Shown: piece by piece, positions 14,040 to 23,699 of the stretch | Layout of the letters: every line of letters starts with the position of its first letter | Numbering within the stretch: position 1 is the stretch's first letter | NCBI GenBank assembly: GCA_045226015.1 | Contig: JBGVBY010000021.1 | Span: forward strand, 1-64,000 | From: UBA2450 sp045226015 | Lineage (GTDB): Bacteria; Bacillota_I; Bacilli_A; RFN20; CAG-826 | Reading direction: 5' to 3' | Length of the DNA stretch: 64,000 nucleotides | Notes under the pieces: generated by a model | Seen by the model: only the letters and a program-made list of their open reading frames with translations | Told to the model about the DNA's origin: nothing | Databases searched by the model: none | Translations under genes and position numbers: made by a program

Positions 14040-16019
14040 TTATTCTAATTCAAACGCTCCGGTGTATAAGTTGTAATACACGCCTTTTTGAGCAATTAAA
14101 TCATCATGCGTTCCACGTTCAATAATGTGTCCATGGTCTAAAACCATAATCGCATTACTGTTTTGAACTGTCGATAATCTATGAGCGATAACAAATACAG
14201 TTCTACCTTCCATGAGTTGATCTGTACCTTGTTGGACAAGTTTTTCAGTACGAGTATCAATAGATGAAGTAGCTTCATCAAGAATCATAACAGGCGCATC
14301 TGCAACCGCGGCACGAGCGATAGAAAGCAATTGTCTTTGGCCTTGTGACAAGTTACTACCATCTCCAGAAAGGAGAGTGTTATATCCTTCTGGTAGACGA
14401 GTAATGAAGTCATGAGCGTTAGCAATCTTAGCAGCTTCAATACATTCTTCGTCAGTAGCTTCTAATCTACCATAACGAATATTTTCCATAACTGTTCCAG
14501 TAAATAAGTTAGTGTCTTGTAAGACAATACCTAATGATTTACGTAAATCAGCCTTTTTAATTTTATTAATGTTGATGCCGTCATATCTAATTTTGCCGTC
14601 TGCAATATCATAGAAACGGTTAATCAAATTGGTGATAGTTGTCTTACCTGCGCCTGTCGCACCTACGAATGCGATTTTTTGACCTGGGTGAGCGTATATG
14701 GACACATCTTCAAGAACTAGTCTATGACCATCATAAGAGAAGTCGACGTCGTCTAAAACAATGTCCCCTTTAAGTTCACGATATTCAAGAGTGCCATCTT
14801 TATGACGATACTTCCAAGCATAGTCTCTAGTATGTTCTTCCGTTTCTTCGAAAGAACCATCTTCTTTGTATTTAATATTACAAAGATAGACATATCCTTC
14901 GTCTTTTTCTGGCATCTCATCGATTAAGTCTAAACATCTAGAAGCACCCGCCATACCCATGACAATGAAGATAACTTGTTGTGAGAATTGGTTAACGTTA
15001 TTTGCAAACATTCTACTAAGCATCAAGAAGAGGGCTATCATACCTGCGAATTGAGATGCTTCTACAACATCGTATCCAGTTAATGATAAGTTCTTCCAAC
15101 CAAAGACGTAGATAAATGCTCCCATGAGTCCACAAAGGATATATAAGAAGTTGCCAATGTTACCCATGACAGGCATCATGACGTTGCTTTGTACGTTAGC
15201 AGTTGTAGCATAGCTACATAACTCATCATTCATCTTATCAAAGTCTTCAGAACTCTTTTGCTCGTGAGAGAATACTTTAATAACTTTTAATCCATTAATG
15301 GATTCTTCAATATTACCTTCAACCTGCGCTAACGCGACTTGTTGTTTGATGAAGAATTTAGAGGATTTTCCTCCTAATCCCTTAACAACACCTAACATGA
15401 AGAAGAAGCCAACAACTACAACAAGAGTCATCCAAACAGATGTAAACATCATAATCATAAACACGAATATAGAAATGAGTCCTGTTTGAATTAAACTTGG
15501 TAATGATTGAGAAATAAATTGTCTAATTGTATCGATATCGTTTGTATACAAAGACATAATTGATCCATGAGCGTGTGTATCAAAATATTTGATTGGTAGG
15601 TCTTCCATATGGGAGAACATTTCCTTACGGAATTCATTTAAGAATCTTTGAGTAACAATCGCCATGGTTCTATTCCATGTCCAGCTTGTCAAAATACCTA
15701 CAAAGTAAATAGAACCCAAGATGATTAATAAATATGTGACATTTGTTTCAATAGAGAATCCAAATGTGGTTGGAACTGTAAATATGTCTACGAATGGATT
15801 GGTAGGAGTTCCGTTAGCACTTAATAAAGCAGCTTCAGTTAATGTATTTGTCGCTAAAGAAACAAATATTGATGAAGACAAATTACTAAATACATTAAAC
15901 AATAAACAGATTAATGAAACGATTAATTGAGCAGGATAGAGTTTGAATAAGCGTTTAATGATACGTTTCATAGTACCCTTTTTCGCTTTTCCTCTTTCTT
16001 TAATACGAACTGGTGGCAT
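14040..16019 (-). CDS. ABC exporter half-transporter, second subunit
   Basis: A 659-residue membrane ATPase with six N-terminal helices and a C-terminal nucleotide-binding domain: Walker A GATGAGKTT, signature LSQGQRQ and Walker B VMILDEATSSID, with the H-loop in VIAHRLS. It is the heterodimer partner of the gene at 16019-17848, resembling the LmrCD/YheHI-type multidrug exporters. About 40 extra residues, charged and rich in Glu/Tyr, separate the membrane and ATPase domains (near residue 380). The start ATG overlaps the upstream stop by one base, so the two are translationally coupled. Confidence 0.9.
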   Translation of the reverse strand: MPPVRIKERGKAKKGTMKRIIKRLFKLYPAQLIVSLICLLFNVFSNLSSSIFVSLATNTLTEAALLSANGTPTNPFVDIFTVPTTFGFSIETNVTYLLIILGSIYFVGILTSWTWNRTMAIVTQRFLNEFRKEMFSHMEDLPIKYFDTHAHGSIMSLYTNDIDTIRQFISQSLPSLIQTGLISIFVFMIMMFTSVWMTLVVVVGFFFMLGVVKGLGGKSSKFFIKQQVALAQVEGNIEESINGLKVIKVFSHEQKSSEDFDKMNDELCSYATTANVQSNVMMPVMGNIGNFLYILCGLMGAFIYVFGWKNLSLTGYDVVEASQFAGMIALFLMLSRMFANNVNQFSQQVIFIVMGMAGASRCLDLIDEMPEKDEGYVYLCNIKYKEDGSFEETEEHTRDYAWKYRHKDGTLEYRELKGDIVLDDVDFSYDGHRLVLEDVSIYAHPGQKIAFVGATGAGKTTITNLINRFYDIADGKIRYDGININKIKKADLRKSLGIVLQDTNLFTGTVMENIRYGRLEATDEECIEAAKIANAHDFITRLPEGYNTLLSGDGSNLSQGQRQLLSIARAAVADAPVMILDEATSSIDTRTEKLVQQGTDQLMEGRTVFVIAHRLSTVQNSNAIMVLDHGHIIERGTHDDLIAQKGVYYNLYTGAFELE

Positions 16020-17848
16020 TATTTATCACCTCCTACTCTATTTTGGGTGGTGTAAACTTCTTGATAAATCGCATTGTTCTTCAATAATTCTTCATGAGTT
16101 CCAATGGCATTAATCTGACCATTATCCATAATGATGATTTGATCAGCATCTTCAATCGAACTGATACGTTGCGCAATGACGATTTTAGTCATATGTGGAA
16201 GATCTTCTTTTAAACCTTTACGAATTAACCTATCTGTCTTGGTATCGACAGCGCTGGTGGAGTCGTCTAAAATCATAATTTTTGGATTTTTCAAGATTGC
16301 TCTAGCGATACAAAGTCTTTGTTTTTGTCCACCAGAGAAATTAGCACCGCCTTGTTCGACTTTGCTCTTAAGTAATTCTGGTTTAGCTTTAACAATCTCT
16401 TCCGCTTGAGCAATTTTACATGCAGCCCACATTTCTTCTTCGGTCGCATTAAGATTTCCCCAACGTAAATTGGATTCAATCGTGCCACTAAATAGAACAT
16501 TCTTTTGAAGGACTACCGCAACATTGTCTCTTAAAGTTTCTAAGTCATATTCTTTGACATTATGATCACCAACTTTGACTTCTCCATCGGTAACATCATA
16601 AAGTCTTGAAATGAGATTAATAACAGAAGTCTTACCTGAACCTGTTGAACCTAAAATACCAACAAATTGACCACTTTTGATGGAAATATTGATATTATTT
16701 AAGGCATTTTGTTCAGCGTTTTTCTTATATTTAAAGGAAACATTTTTAAATTCAACATCTCCATTAGTGACTTCCATAATTGGATTCTCAGGATTGACAA
16801 TTGTTGGTTCTTCTTCAAGTACTTCAGAGATACGTTTAATAGATTCAACAGACATTGCAATCATGACCATAATCATAGAAATCATCATGAGAGACATCAA
16901 AATCTGAATGCCATAAGTGATAAGGGCAGATAGTTGTCCAAGAGTTAATTCTCCATTCACCCAGTCACCCACTTTTCTTCCCGTTTCAGGATCAATTTCA
17001 ATAACTGGAGTAGCGGTTCTAAAGATCAATAATGATCCTAATCCTATAATTAAAATATTACTTAAATGAATTGAAGTATTGAGTAATGGACTATTTAATG
17101 CCACGATTTTTTCAGCTTTTACGAAGTCGGTTGTAATCGCGTTGCTTGCGCTTGCAAATTTATCCTTCTCAAAGTCTTCACGGACATATGATTTTACTAC
17201 TCTAATACCGCCGACATTTTCTTGAACAGATTCATTGAGTTTGTCGTATCGTTTGAAAACTGACATAAAGATTTTCATTGCATGTCTAATAATCATAAAT
17301 AGACCAAACGCAACAATTGGAATGAGTCCAACAAAGATAAATCCCATTAGACCTCCACCAACGAAGGTCATAACAGCAGAGAATATGAGCATAAGTGGCG
17401 CTCTAACAACAATACGAATCATCATTTGGAACGCCATTTGGACGTTATTAATATCGGTGGTCATTCTTGTAACTAAAGATGACGCTGAGAATTTATCAAT
17501 ATTCTCAAAAGAGAAACTAGTTAATTTCTTATATAAATCACTTCTTAGGTTAGCGGCCATTCCGACTGATGCTTTTGATGCAAAGATACCACCAAAAATA
17601 CCACAGAGAAGTGAGACTATAGCCATTCCAATAAGAATAAGGGCTAAATAGAAAACTGGAATACCGCTTGATGCGTGGAAAAAGTCATCTGCATTATTTA
17701 AGAGTTTTATCTCATCAACAAACATACCCATTATGAATGGCATCGCGCATTCCATTGCGGCTTCGCCAATCATAAATAACGGGGTTATCAACGCGTATCT
17801 TTTATATTGTCTAACACTTTTCAGTATTAGTTTAATTTTTGCTAACAT
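16019..17848 (-). CDS. ABC exporter half-transporter, first subunit
   Basis: A 609-residue half-transporter with six transmembrane helices, then an ATPase domain: Walker A GSTGSGKTS, signature FSGGQKQ, Walker B IMILDDSTSAVD. The Asp in place of the usual catalytic Glu (LDDST versus LDEAT) marks this as the degenerate-site subunit of a heterodimer, a known feature of LmrC/TM287-like proteins. It follows the TetR gene by 16 nt. Substrates are probably hydrophobic drugs or lipids, by family. Confidence 0.9.
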   Translation of the reverse strand: MLAKIKLILKSVRQYKRYALITPLFMIGEAAMECAMPFIMGMFVDEIKLLNNADDFFHASSGIPVFYLALILIGMAIVSLLCGIFGGIFASKASVGMAANLRSDLYKKLTSFSFENIDKFSASSLVTRMTTDINNVQMAFQMMIRIVVRAPLMLIFSAVMTFVGGGLMGFIFVGLIPIVAFGLFMIIRHAMKIFMSVFKRYDKLNESVQENVGGIRVVKSYVREDFEKDKFASASNAITTDFVKAEKIVALNSPLLNTSIHLSNILIIGLGSLLIFRTATPVIEIDPETGRKVGDWVNGELTLGQLSALITYGIQILMSLMMISMIMVMIAMSVESIKRISEVLEEEPTIVNPENPIMEVTNGDVEFKNVSFKYKKNAEQNALNNINISIKSGQFVGILGSTGSGKTSVINLISRLYDVTDGEVKVGDHNVKEYDLETLRDNVAVVLQKNVLFSGTIESNLRWGNLNATEEEMWAACKIAQAEEIVKAKPELLKSKVEQGGANFSGGQKQRLCIARAILKNPKIMILDDSTSAVDTKTDRLIRKGLKEDLPHMTKIVIAQRISSIEDADQIIIMDNGQINAIGTHEELLKNNAIYQEVYTTQNRVGGDK

Positions 17849-17864
17849 GTCGCTATCACCTTCT

Positions 17865-18467
17865 CTATCTTAATAACATTTCCATAATGACTTCACTATG
17901 GGGACATATGAATCTCTTATATCCGATGTGAACTCTATTAAACGCTAAACCTTTAATCATACTGAGTATGGCAATTGCTAACTCCATAGTTGTGTAGTCG
18001 TTAATATCTCCTTCTCTTTTACCTCTTTCAATAAGATCCTCCACCATCGCAAATATCTGCGTATGTCCTTTTTCATTCTTTTTAATAATTGGAAGACTCT
18101 TTTGTAAGTGGATGTTTAAAAGAAGATATAGTTCTTTCACTCTTTCATCATTCGGCGACTTAATTACTTTTAACGTAGTGTCTAATAAATCGTGAATTAC
18201 AAATATTGCCTTTTGATCAAAGTTAACGTTTTCAATAATTCGTCTAGTGCTAGGATAGACAATTTGATTGAGAACCGCTTCGTAAAGCTCTTCTTTTGAA
18301 CGGAAATAGTGATATAAAAGTCCATGACTACATTTTGCGTCTTTGGTTACTTCATCAAGACTAAAAGCGTTATATCCTTTCATAACAAAAAGATTAAGTG
18401 CGCTTCTTAAAATCGTGCTCATTCTTTCTTGTCTAATTTGTTCAAATTGTTCTTTTGTCTTAGGCAT
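17865..18467 (-). CDS. TetR-family regulator of the ABC exporter
   Basis: A 200-residue repressor. The N-terminal helix-turn-helix is typical of TetR (ILRSALNLFVMKGYNAFSLD, then CSHGLLYHYFRSKEELYEAV), and the helical C-terminal domain should bind a ligand. It is the first gene of a three-gene unit with the two exporter subunits, and an inverted repeat lies between promoter and start codon. The simplest reading is a drug-responsive self-repressing operon. The ribosome-binding site is AAGGATA. Confidence 0.9.
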   Translation of the reverse strand: MPKTKEQFEQIRQERMSTILRSALNLFVMKGYNAFSLDEVTKDAKCSHGLLYHYFRSKEELYEAVLNQIVYPSTRRIIENVNFDQKAIFVIHDLLDTTLKVIKSPNDERVKELYLLLNIHLQKSLPIIKKNEKGHTQIFAMVEDLIERGKREGDINDYTTMELAIAILSMIKGLAFNRVHIGYKRFICPHSEVIMEMLLR

Positions 18468-18481
18468 TTGTTATCCTTTTC

Positions 18482-18499
18482 ATTGACGAATCAGTCAAT
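18482..18499 (-). promoter_or_regulatory. TetR operator
   Basis: An 18-bp inverted repeat, ATTGAC-GAATCA-GTCAAT, between the promoter and the TetR start codon. Symmetric arms of this length are the usual TetR-family site. Confidence 0.7.
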
Positions 18500-18513
18500 A
18501 TAAACGCAAGATA

Positions 18514-18542
18514 ACTATACTATTCAATAAATTGTTTTTCAA
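18514..18542 (-). promoter_or_regulatory. Promoter of the TetR-ABC operon
   Basis: On the minus strand TTGAAA (18537-18542), a 17-nt spacer and TATAGT (18514-18519). The expected start site is near 18507, so the operator lies at about +8 to +25. Confidence 0.7.
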
Positions 18543-18597
18543 TTTGTTTTGTCAGTTTTGTTTTATTCAAAACGTATAATTTCTTTATTTTCATCCT

Positions 18598-18630
18598 CAA
18601 TATTTGAAATATTGTGAGTAACAATATACT
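18598..18630 (+). promoter_or_regulatory. Promoter and palindrome upstream of the nucleotidase lipoprotein
   Basis: TTGAAA (18604-18609) and TATACT (18625-18630), 15 nt apart. A perfect palindrome CAATATT-TGA-AATATTG (18598-18614) covers the -35 box and may be an operator. Confidence 0.45.
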
Positions 18631-18651
18631 ATTAATACAGAGGATTCAGAT

Positions 18652-21600
18652 ATGAGACACAAGATTATAGGTACATTTTTAGTCGCGTCGGCCTTGGTTT
18701 TTGCTAGCTGTTCGATTGGCAAAGATACAGGCGGCAACACACCTACTCCTAGTACAGAAGTTCCTGTTACTGGAGTTATGATTACACCTAAAAATGTCAC
18801 GATGAAAGTTGGAGAAACCCAAAACTTTATTGCAACCGTTTCTCCAGATGACGCTACAAATAAAGGTGTTGTTTGGTCTATAAGCGATGCTACCAAAGGA
18901 AGCATTACAGCCGAAGGCAAGTTCACTGCTTTAGCAGAAGGAAATTGTACAGTTATTGTAAGCACTAAAGACGGTGGCCATATTGATACAAGTAATGTCA
19001 CTATTAATCCTCAAGATGCGCCTGTAACTTTATCTGAAATCAGATTATCCGGAGACTATAAAACTTCTTTCCATTCTGGAGAAGAATTTACCGCGTCTGG
19101 TTTAATTGTTACCGCTTATTATACAAATGGAGACTACGAACAAGTATTTAGATACTCAGTAAGTACTCCTTCTACCACATTGAATGATGGTGAAACATCA
19201 AGAACAGAAACTGTCACTGTTAGTTATACAGAAGATGGGATAACTGTTAAAAGAACATACGATATCACCATTACAGAAAAAATCGCTACTAATATCAGAG
19301 TATTTGGTGATTATCAATCTGAATTTGAGGCTGGAGAAGAATTCAATCATAACGGAGTCAAATTACTCGCCACTTATTCAGATGGAACAACTGGAGAAGT
19401 CACTCCAACTTCTTTCTCTACCCCAAATATGAATCAATTAGGTCCTCAAGGAGTTAGTGTTTATTATTATAACGGTGAAGAAACATTGCAAGCCACATAC
19501 ACAATTACAATTTACGCTCCTCAGGCAAGCGAAATCATTGGTATTAGACTTGACGGAAATTATCAAACCACATTCTTTGTGGGTGATAGATTCAATAATG
19601 CCGGATTGAATGTCTACGCTATATATGATGATGGATCTGAATTATTATGGAATTTAGGTTATTCAATAACTGATCCAGATATGAACACTGCTGGCACAGT
19701 AAAAATAACTGTTACCATCACTTACGAAGGACAAAAATTCAGTGCTAGTTACACAATTACAATTTATCCAAAAGAAACTGGCGATTCTATCTATGACTTA
19801 AACTGTGAAATCCCATATCAATCAGGTGAATATGACATCAAAGGTACTGTCACCTGTACGTGGTATGATTCCTATGGAAATTACAACTTCTATATGCAAA
19901 ATACCGATAGCAATAACCAAACCGGTGGTGTTTATGTTTATAGATCACAAAGTATAGTTGAAGAGGGTTCTTATATCGAAATTAAAGGAAATAAAGCAGA
20001 TTATACCTTCTATAGAAACCAACCAGAAATCAATGGTAATAGCAATCCAACTGTCACAGTGTTAAAATCCGCGAGTGAAAACCCATACGCAGTTACTCCA
20101 ATTGAATATACATCAGATAACTTTATTGGATATGATGACACAACAAGTGAAAACTTCATAGACGGAGGATATAGAGGCCCTATTGAAGTTCTCATTAAAG
20201 AAGTTACAGTTCAATCAATAGCAGGTTCATACACAGCGTATGTCAAATTCAGTGACGGACAACTTGCCCCTATCTATTACGGCAGTAATGAGAGTACAGA
20301 AGTTAACGCTATTGGCACTTTGCTTACTAACTACATGAATAACGGAAAGAAATTAGATATTATCGGACATCCGCATTCATCTACTTATTCAAATCTTTTA
20401 CAGTTAGTAGTTAAACACGTTGGCTATATCACTGAAAGTGAAAATCAAGATGTTCCACCTGTGGATGAAAAAATCAAAACATTCACTATCGGAGCATTTA
20501 ACGACTTTCATGGACACATTGAGGAAGAAGCCAGCAGTCTAGGTTTGTCAAGAATGGGTAATCTCATTAGAACATTCACTGAAAAAGATAATACCCTAGT
20601 TCTCTCACAAGGTGATGATTGGCAAGGTTCAATTTATTCCAATTTTAACCATGGAAATTTAGTTAATGATGTTTACGCTCAAGCAAAATTATCAGCTAGA
20701 ACTGTTGGCAACCATGATTTTGACTGGGGTGTTGAAAAACTTGAAATTAATACCGCTAGAAGTTATAACGGATATAGAACTCCAGTACTTGCCGCAAACG
20801 TATATGATTATGATCATGAAAATAGAGTTGTTGGCACAGTTCAACAATCAGATATTGGCATTCCTACTGTCACATATACTTTAGAAAATGGATTGAAAGT
20901 TGGTATTGTTGGTATTATTGGTAAATCTCAAATCACTTCTATTAATTCTAGTTTTGTGACTGACATTTGTTTTACAAATCACATTAATGTCATTAAAGAA
21001 AAAGCAACAGAATTAAGAAATGGTGGCTGTGATGTAGTTATTGCCTCTTGCCATACAGGCCAAGAAGAAGTTTTAGGTAATAACCTAAGTAACTACGTTG
21101 ATTTAGTCTTATGTGGCCATTCTCACAAAGAGGAATCTACATCTGAAGATGGGCTCTTCTATTCACAATGTGGAGCCTATGGTAGAAACTTTGCTGATAT
21201 TCATTTAGAATACAACACCGAAACCAAGGAAGTCGCACTATCATCATATAACTTAATTGGTGCTACTAACTATTATAGTTATGTTACTTATCACGACCCT
21301 GAAATCGATAACATTATTTCTGCGTACAATGATCAATGTGCTACTGAAGCAAACGAAGTTTTAGCGTTAAATGTTTCAGGTGAATTTGCTGCTAAAGGAG
21401 AAGCGGGAAACATGGTTTGTAGAGCAATTTACGACCAATGTGTAGAAGAAGGGCACGGAGACGTTGTCTTAACTTATGTTAACCAAGCTAGAGCTGGACT
21501 ATATAAATCACAATGGACATATGCGGATATATATGAATCGTTCCCATTTGATAACATCGTTTATATCGAAGAAGCTAAAGGTAGTGATATTCTTTACGAA

Positions 21601-21897
21601 GTAAGAGGCTGGGGTAATGCATATTTCAATCCTTCATTTGATTGCCAAATTAATCCAAATTCATACTATAAAATTGCCGTTATTGACTATGTTTTATTCC
21701 ATGAAAACGACAATAGAATCTTCGACTACTTCAAAGCGTTTGATGGTCATCCAGACAATCAATTATCTATAAATTATAGATTAATAATGAGAAAATGGCT
21801 GAAAGATAACCATTACAATACAGACAGCAGTAAAGTGCTAAGAAGTTCTGATTTCACAGGTAACGACTACGATAGAAGTAGACTCACTCAAATCTAA
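18652..21897 (+). CDS. Cell-surface lipoprotein with Ig-like domains and 5'-nucleotidase/metallophosphatase domain
   Basis: A 1081-residue lipoprotein. The signal peptide ends in FASC at residue 23. A BIG2-like domain follows (VTGVMITPKNVTMKVGETQ), then three more bacterial Ig-like domains with the repeating pattern of a GDYxTxFxxGExF strand (near residues 125, 220 and 305). Next comes an OB-fold-like segment near residues 390-590. From about residue 610 there is a UshA-type metallophosphatase: AFNDFHGH, GDDWQGS, GNHDFDWG, and CGHSH. The enzyme probably hydrolyses nucleotides or related phosphoesters at the cell surface. The ribosome-binding site is AGAGGA. It is followed 11 nt later by an ATP-grasp gene. 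Confidence 0.88.
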   Translation: MRHKIIGTFLVASALVFASCSIGKDTGGNTPTPSTEVPVTGVMITPKNVTMKVGETQNFIATVSPDDATNKGVVWSISDATKGSITAEGKFTALAEGNCTVIVSTKDGGHIDTSNVTINPQDAPVTLSEIRLSGDYKTSFHSGEEFTASGLIVTAYYTNGDYEQVFRYSVSTPSTTLNDGETSRTETVTVSYTEDGITVKRTYDITITEKIATNIRVFGDYQSEFEAGEEFNHNGVKLLATYSDGTTGEVTPTSFSTPNMNQLGPQGVSVYYYNGEETLQATYTITIYAPQASEIIGIRLDGNYQTTFFVGDRFNNAGLNVYAIYDDGSELLWNLGYSITDPDMNTAGTVKITVTITYEGQKFSASYTITIYPKETGDSIYDLNCEIPYQSGEYDIKGTVTCTWYDSYGNYNFYMQNTDSNNQTGGVYVYRSQSIVEEGSYIEIKGNKADYTFYRNQPEINGNSNPTVTVLKSASENPYAVTPIEYTSDNFIGYDDTTSENFIDGGYRGPIEVLIKEVTVQSIAGSYTAYVKFSDGQLAPIYYGSNESTEVNAIGTLLTNYMNNGKKLDIIGHPHSSTYSNLLQLVVKHVGYITESENQDVPPVDEKIKTFTIGAFNDFHGHIEEEASSLGLSRMGNLIRTFTEKDNTLVLSQGDDWQGSIYSNFNHGNLVNDVYAQAKLSARTVGNHDFDWGVEKLEINTARSYNGYRTPVLAANVYDYDHENRVVGTVQQSDIGIPTVTYTLENGLKVGIVGIIGKSQITSINSSFVTDICFTNHINVIKEKATELRNGGCDVVIASCHTGQEEVLGNNLSNYVDLVLCGHSHKEESTSEDGLFYSQCGAYGRNFADIHLEYNTETKEVALSSYNLIGATNYYSYVTYHDPEIDNIISAYNDQCATEANEVLALNVSGEFAAKGEAGNMVCRAIYDQCVEEGHGDVVLTYVNQARAGLYKSQWTYADIYESFPFDNIVYIEEAKGSDILYEVRGWGNAYFNPSFDCQINPNSYYKIAVIDYVLFHENDNRIFDYFKAFDGHPDNQLSINYRLIMRKWLKDNHYNTDSSKVLRSSDFTGNDYDRSRLTQI

Positions 21898-21908
21898 GAG
21901 GTAACGAC

Positions 21909-23189
21909 ATGAAAAACTTTGTATTAATTTCTCCAAACTTTCCAGAAACATATTGGCAATTCGCTAGAGCACTTAGAAACGTTGGCTTTAGAGTGCTCGG
22001 TGTTGGTGACGCCCAATACAGTGAACTTAAACAAGAACTCAAAGATTCTTTACACGAATACTATCGCGTAAACAACCTCGATAATTTCGACGAAGAAAAA
22101 GAAGCGGTGGGTTATTTTGAAAGAAAATATGGACATATTGATTTCTTAGAAAGTAATAATGAATACTGGCTTAGAAAAGATTCAATTTTAAGAGACCTCT
22201 TTTCAATTAATACAGGATTAAAATCATCGGAATTAGACACTTATCAACGTAAATCTTTGATGAAAGAAAGATTCCAAAAAGCAGGAGTAAAAGTCGCTCC
22301 ATATATTCTCGTTAGCGATAAAGAAAGCTTGTTAAAGTTCGCTAACGATCACGGCTTCCCACTTTTTGTTAAACCTGATATTGGAGTTGGAGCCGAAGAA
22401 AGCTTTAAATTAAAAAATATTGAGGAATTAGAGGACTTTTTCGCGAAAAAACACGAAAATTATCAATATATTTGTGAGACATTTGTGTCTGGTGATATCG
22501 TCACTTTTGATGGCATCGCGGATGAAAATAGTGAGGTCGTATTTATGGCTTCATTAGAGTGCCCACCATCAATTAGTGACATTCTCCACGAAGGAAGTGA
22601 GATGTTTTATTACTCCAATCCATTCATTCCAAAAGAGTTTGAAGAAATTGGAAGAAAAACAGTCAAAGCATTCGAACTTAAAAATAGATGTTTCCACATC
22701 GAATTCTTTAGAGTGAATAAAGATATGCCTGGATTTGCTAAGGTTGGAGATATTGTTGGATTAGAGGTTAATATTAGAACACCTGGCGGATACACTCCTG
22801 ATATGCATAACTTCGCTAATTCAGTGAACATGTATCAACTATATGCGAACACAGTTGCGGGATTTAATCCACGTCCAGTTTGTGATCCAAAATTCTACTG
22901 TGCAACCGCTAGTAGAAGAGATGGCGTTCAATACTTCTATAGCGATGAAGAAGTTTTAAGAACATACGAAAAAGAAATATGCGGTAACGGAAGATATCCA
23001 AAAGTTTTAGCAGGTGTTATGGGTGATCGTTTCTTTATGGCTAAATTCACCAACCTCAAGGACTTGGAAGTGTTTAAAGAATACGCAAATAGAAGAAACG
23101 TACCTGGCGGTTCTAAAAATAGCGGTTCAATGTTCAACAAAGAAGGAAGTAATGAACCAATTTGCGATACACATATCGATGGAGCGTAA
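21909..23189 (+). CDS. ATP-grasp ligase
   Basis: A 426-residue cytoplasmic protein with an N-terminal pre-ATP-grasp Rossmann part (VLISPNFPETYWQFARALRN), then an ATP-grasp fold: KERFQKAGVKVAPYILVSD, the phosphate-binding segment LFVKPDIGVGAEES, and metal-ligand residues near LEVNIRTPGGYTPDM. It resembles carbamoyl-phosphate-synthase-like or carboxylate-amine ligases, which activate a carboxylate as acyl phosphate. The substrate is unknown. It is the first of three closely packed genes with GrpB and a second ATP-grasp. The ribosome-binding site is AGAGGT. Confidence 0.8.
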   Translation: MKNFVLISPNFPETYWQFARALRNVGFRVLGVGDAQYSELKQELKDSLHEYYRVNNLDNFDEEKEAVGYFERKYGHIDFLESNNEYWLRKDSILRDLFSINTGLKSSELDTYQRKSLMKERFQKAGVKVAPYILVSDKESLLKFANDHGFPLFVKPDIGVGAEESFKLKNIEELEDFFAKKHENYQYICETFVSGDIVTFDGIADENSEVVFMASLECPPSISDILHEGSEMFYYSNPFIPKEFEEIGRKTVKAFELKNRCFHIEFFRVNKDMPGFAKVGDIVGLEVNIRTPGGYTPDMHNFANSVNMYQLYANTVAGFNPRPVCDPKFYCATASRRDGVQYFYSDEEVLRTYEKEICGNGRYPKVLAGVMGDRFFMAKFTNLKDLEVFKEYANRRNVPGGSKNSGSMFNKEGSNEPICDTHIDGA

Positions 23190-23191
23190 TC

Positions 23192-23698
23192 ATGTCTAAT
23201 TTGTTATATCTACCAGAAGATTGGGACAACATCTTTAAAGCAGAAAGGGACAATCTTAGATTTGTTCTCCCAGAATTTAAATTCAATATTGAACATATCG
23301 GAGCAACATCAATTAATAATTGTCGTTCTTTTAGAAATGTCGATATTTTAATATCGCTATCTCATTTTAATGACATCTATACTGCAGCGATGTTACTTAA
23401 TTCTCGTGGATATAAAATGCTTAACGCGCAATGTAGAAGTGACTGTGCGTTGCTCATTAAACGCAGCAAATATAAAAAGATAGGTGTCACTATTCGAATC
23501 GTTGAATACGGCGGAGATTTCTATAACCGCTGCAAGGCTTTCCAAGTGGTGTTAAGAGAATCTTATGATCGCACTCAAATGTATAACAATTTTAGAGAAA
23601 AGCTATTTGCAAAATACCCAAAGAACATCAAGAGATATAACGAAGTTAAATACGACTATATCAATTCCCAATTAGATTACTATTTTAAATTTCAATAA
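23192..23698 (+). CDS. GrpB-family protein (nucleotidyltransferase fold)
   Basis: A 168-residue protein related to the GrpB/UPF0157 family, whose fold is of the nucleotidyltransferase type. Seen here are IEHIGATSINN near residue 32 (the family has a GSTSV-like motif) followed by NVDILISL. The usual catalytic-looking Gly-Ser is altered to Gly-Ala-Thr-Ser. The start at ATG 23192 is 2 nt after the previous stop, with GGAG at a normal distance; the longer frame from 23162 would overlap. Biochemical role is unknown in the family. Its place between two ATP-grasp ligases suggests a shared pathway. Confidence 0.65.
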   Translation: MSNLLYLPEDWDNIFKAERDNLRFVLPEFKFNIEHIGATSINNCRSFRNVDILISLSHFNDIYTAAMLLNSRGYKMLNAQCRSDCALLIKRSKYKKIGVTIRIVEYGGDFYNRCKAFQVVLRESYDRTQMYNNFREKLFAKYPKNIKRYNEVKYDYINSQLDYYFKFQ

Positions 23699-23699
23699 C

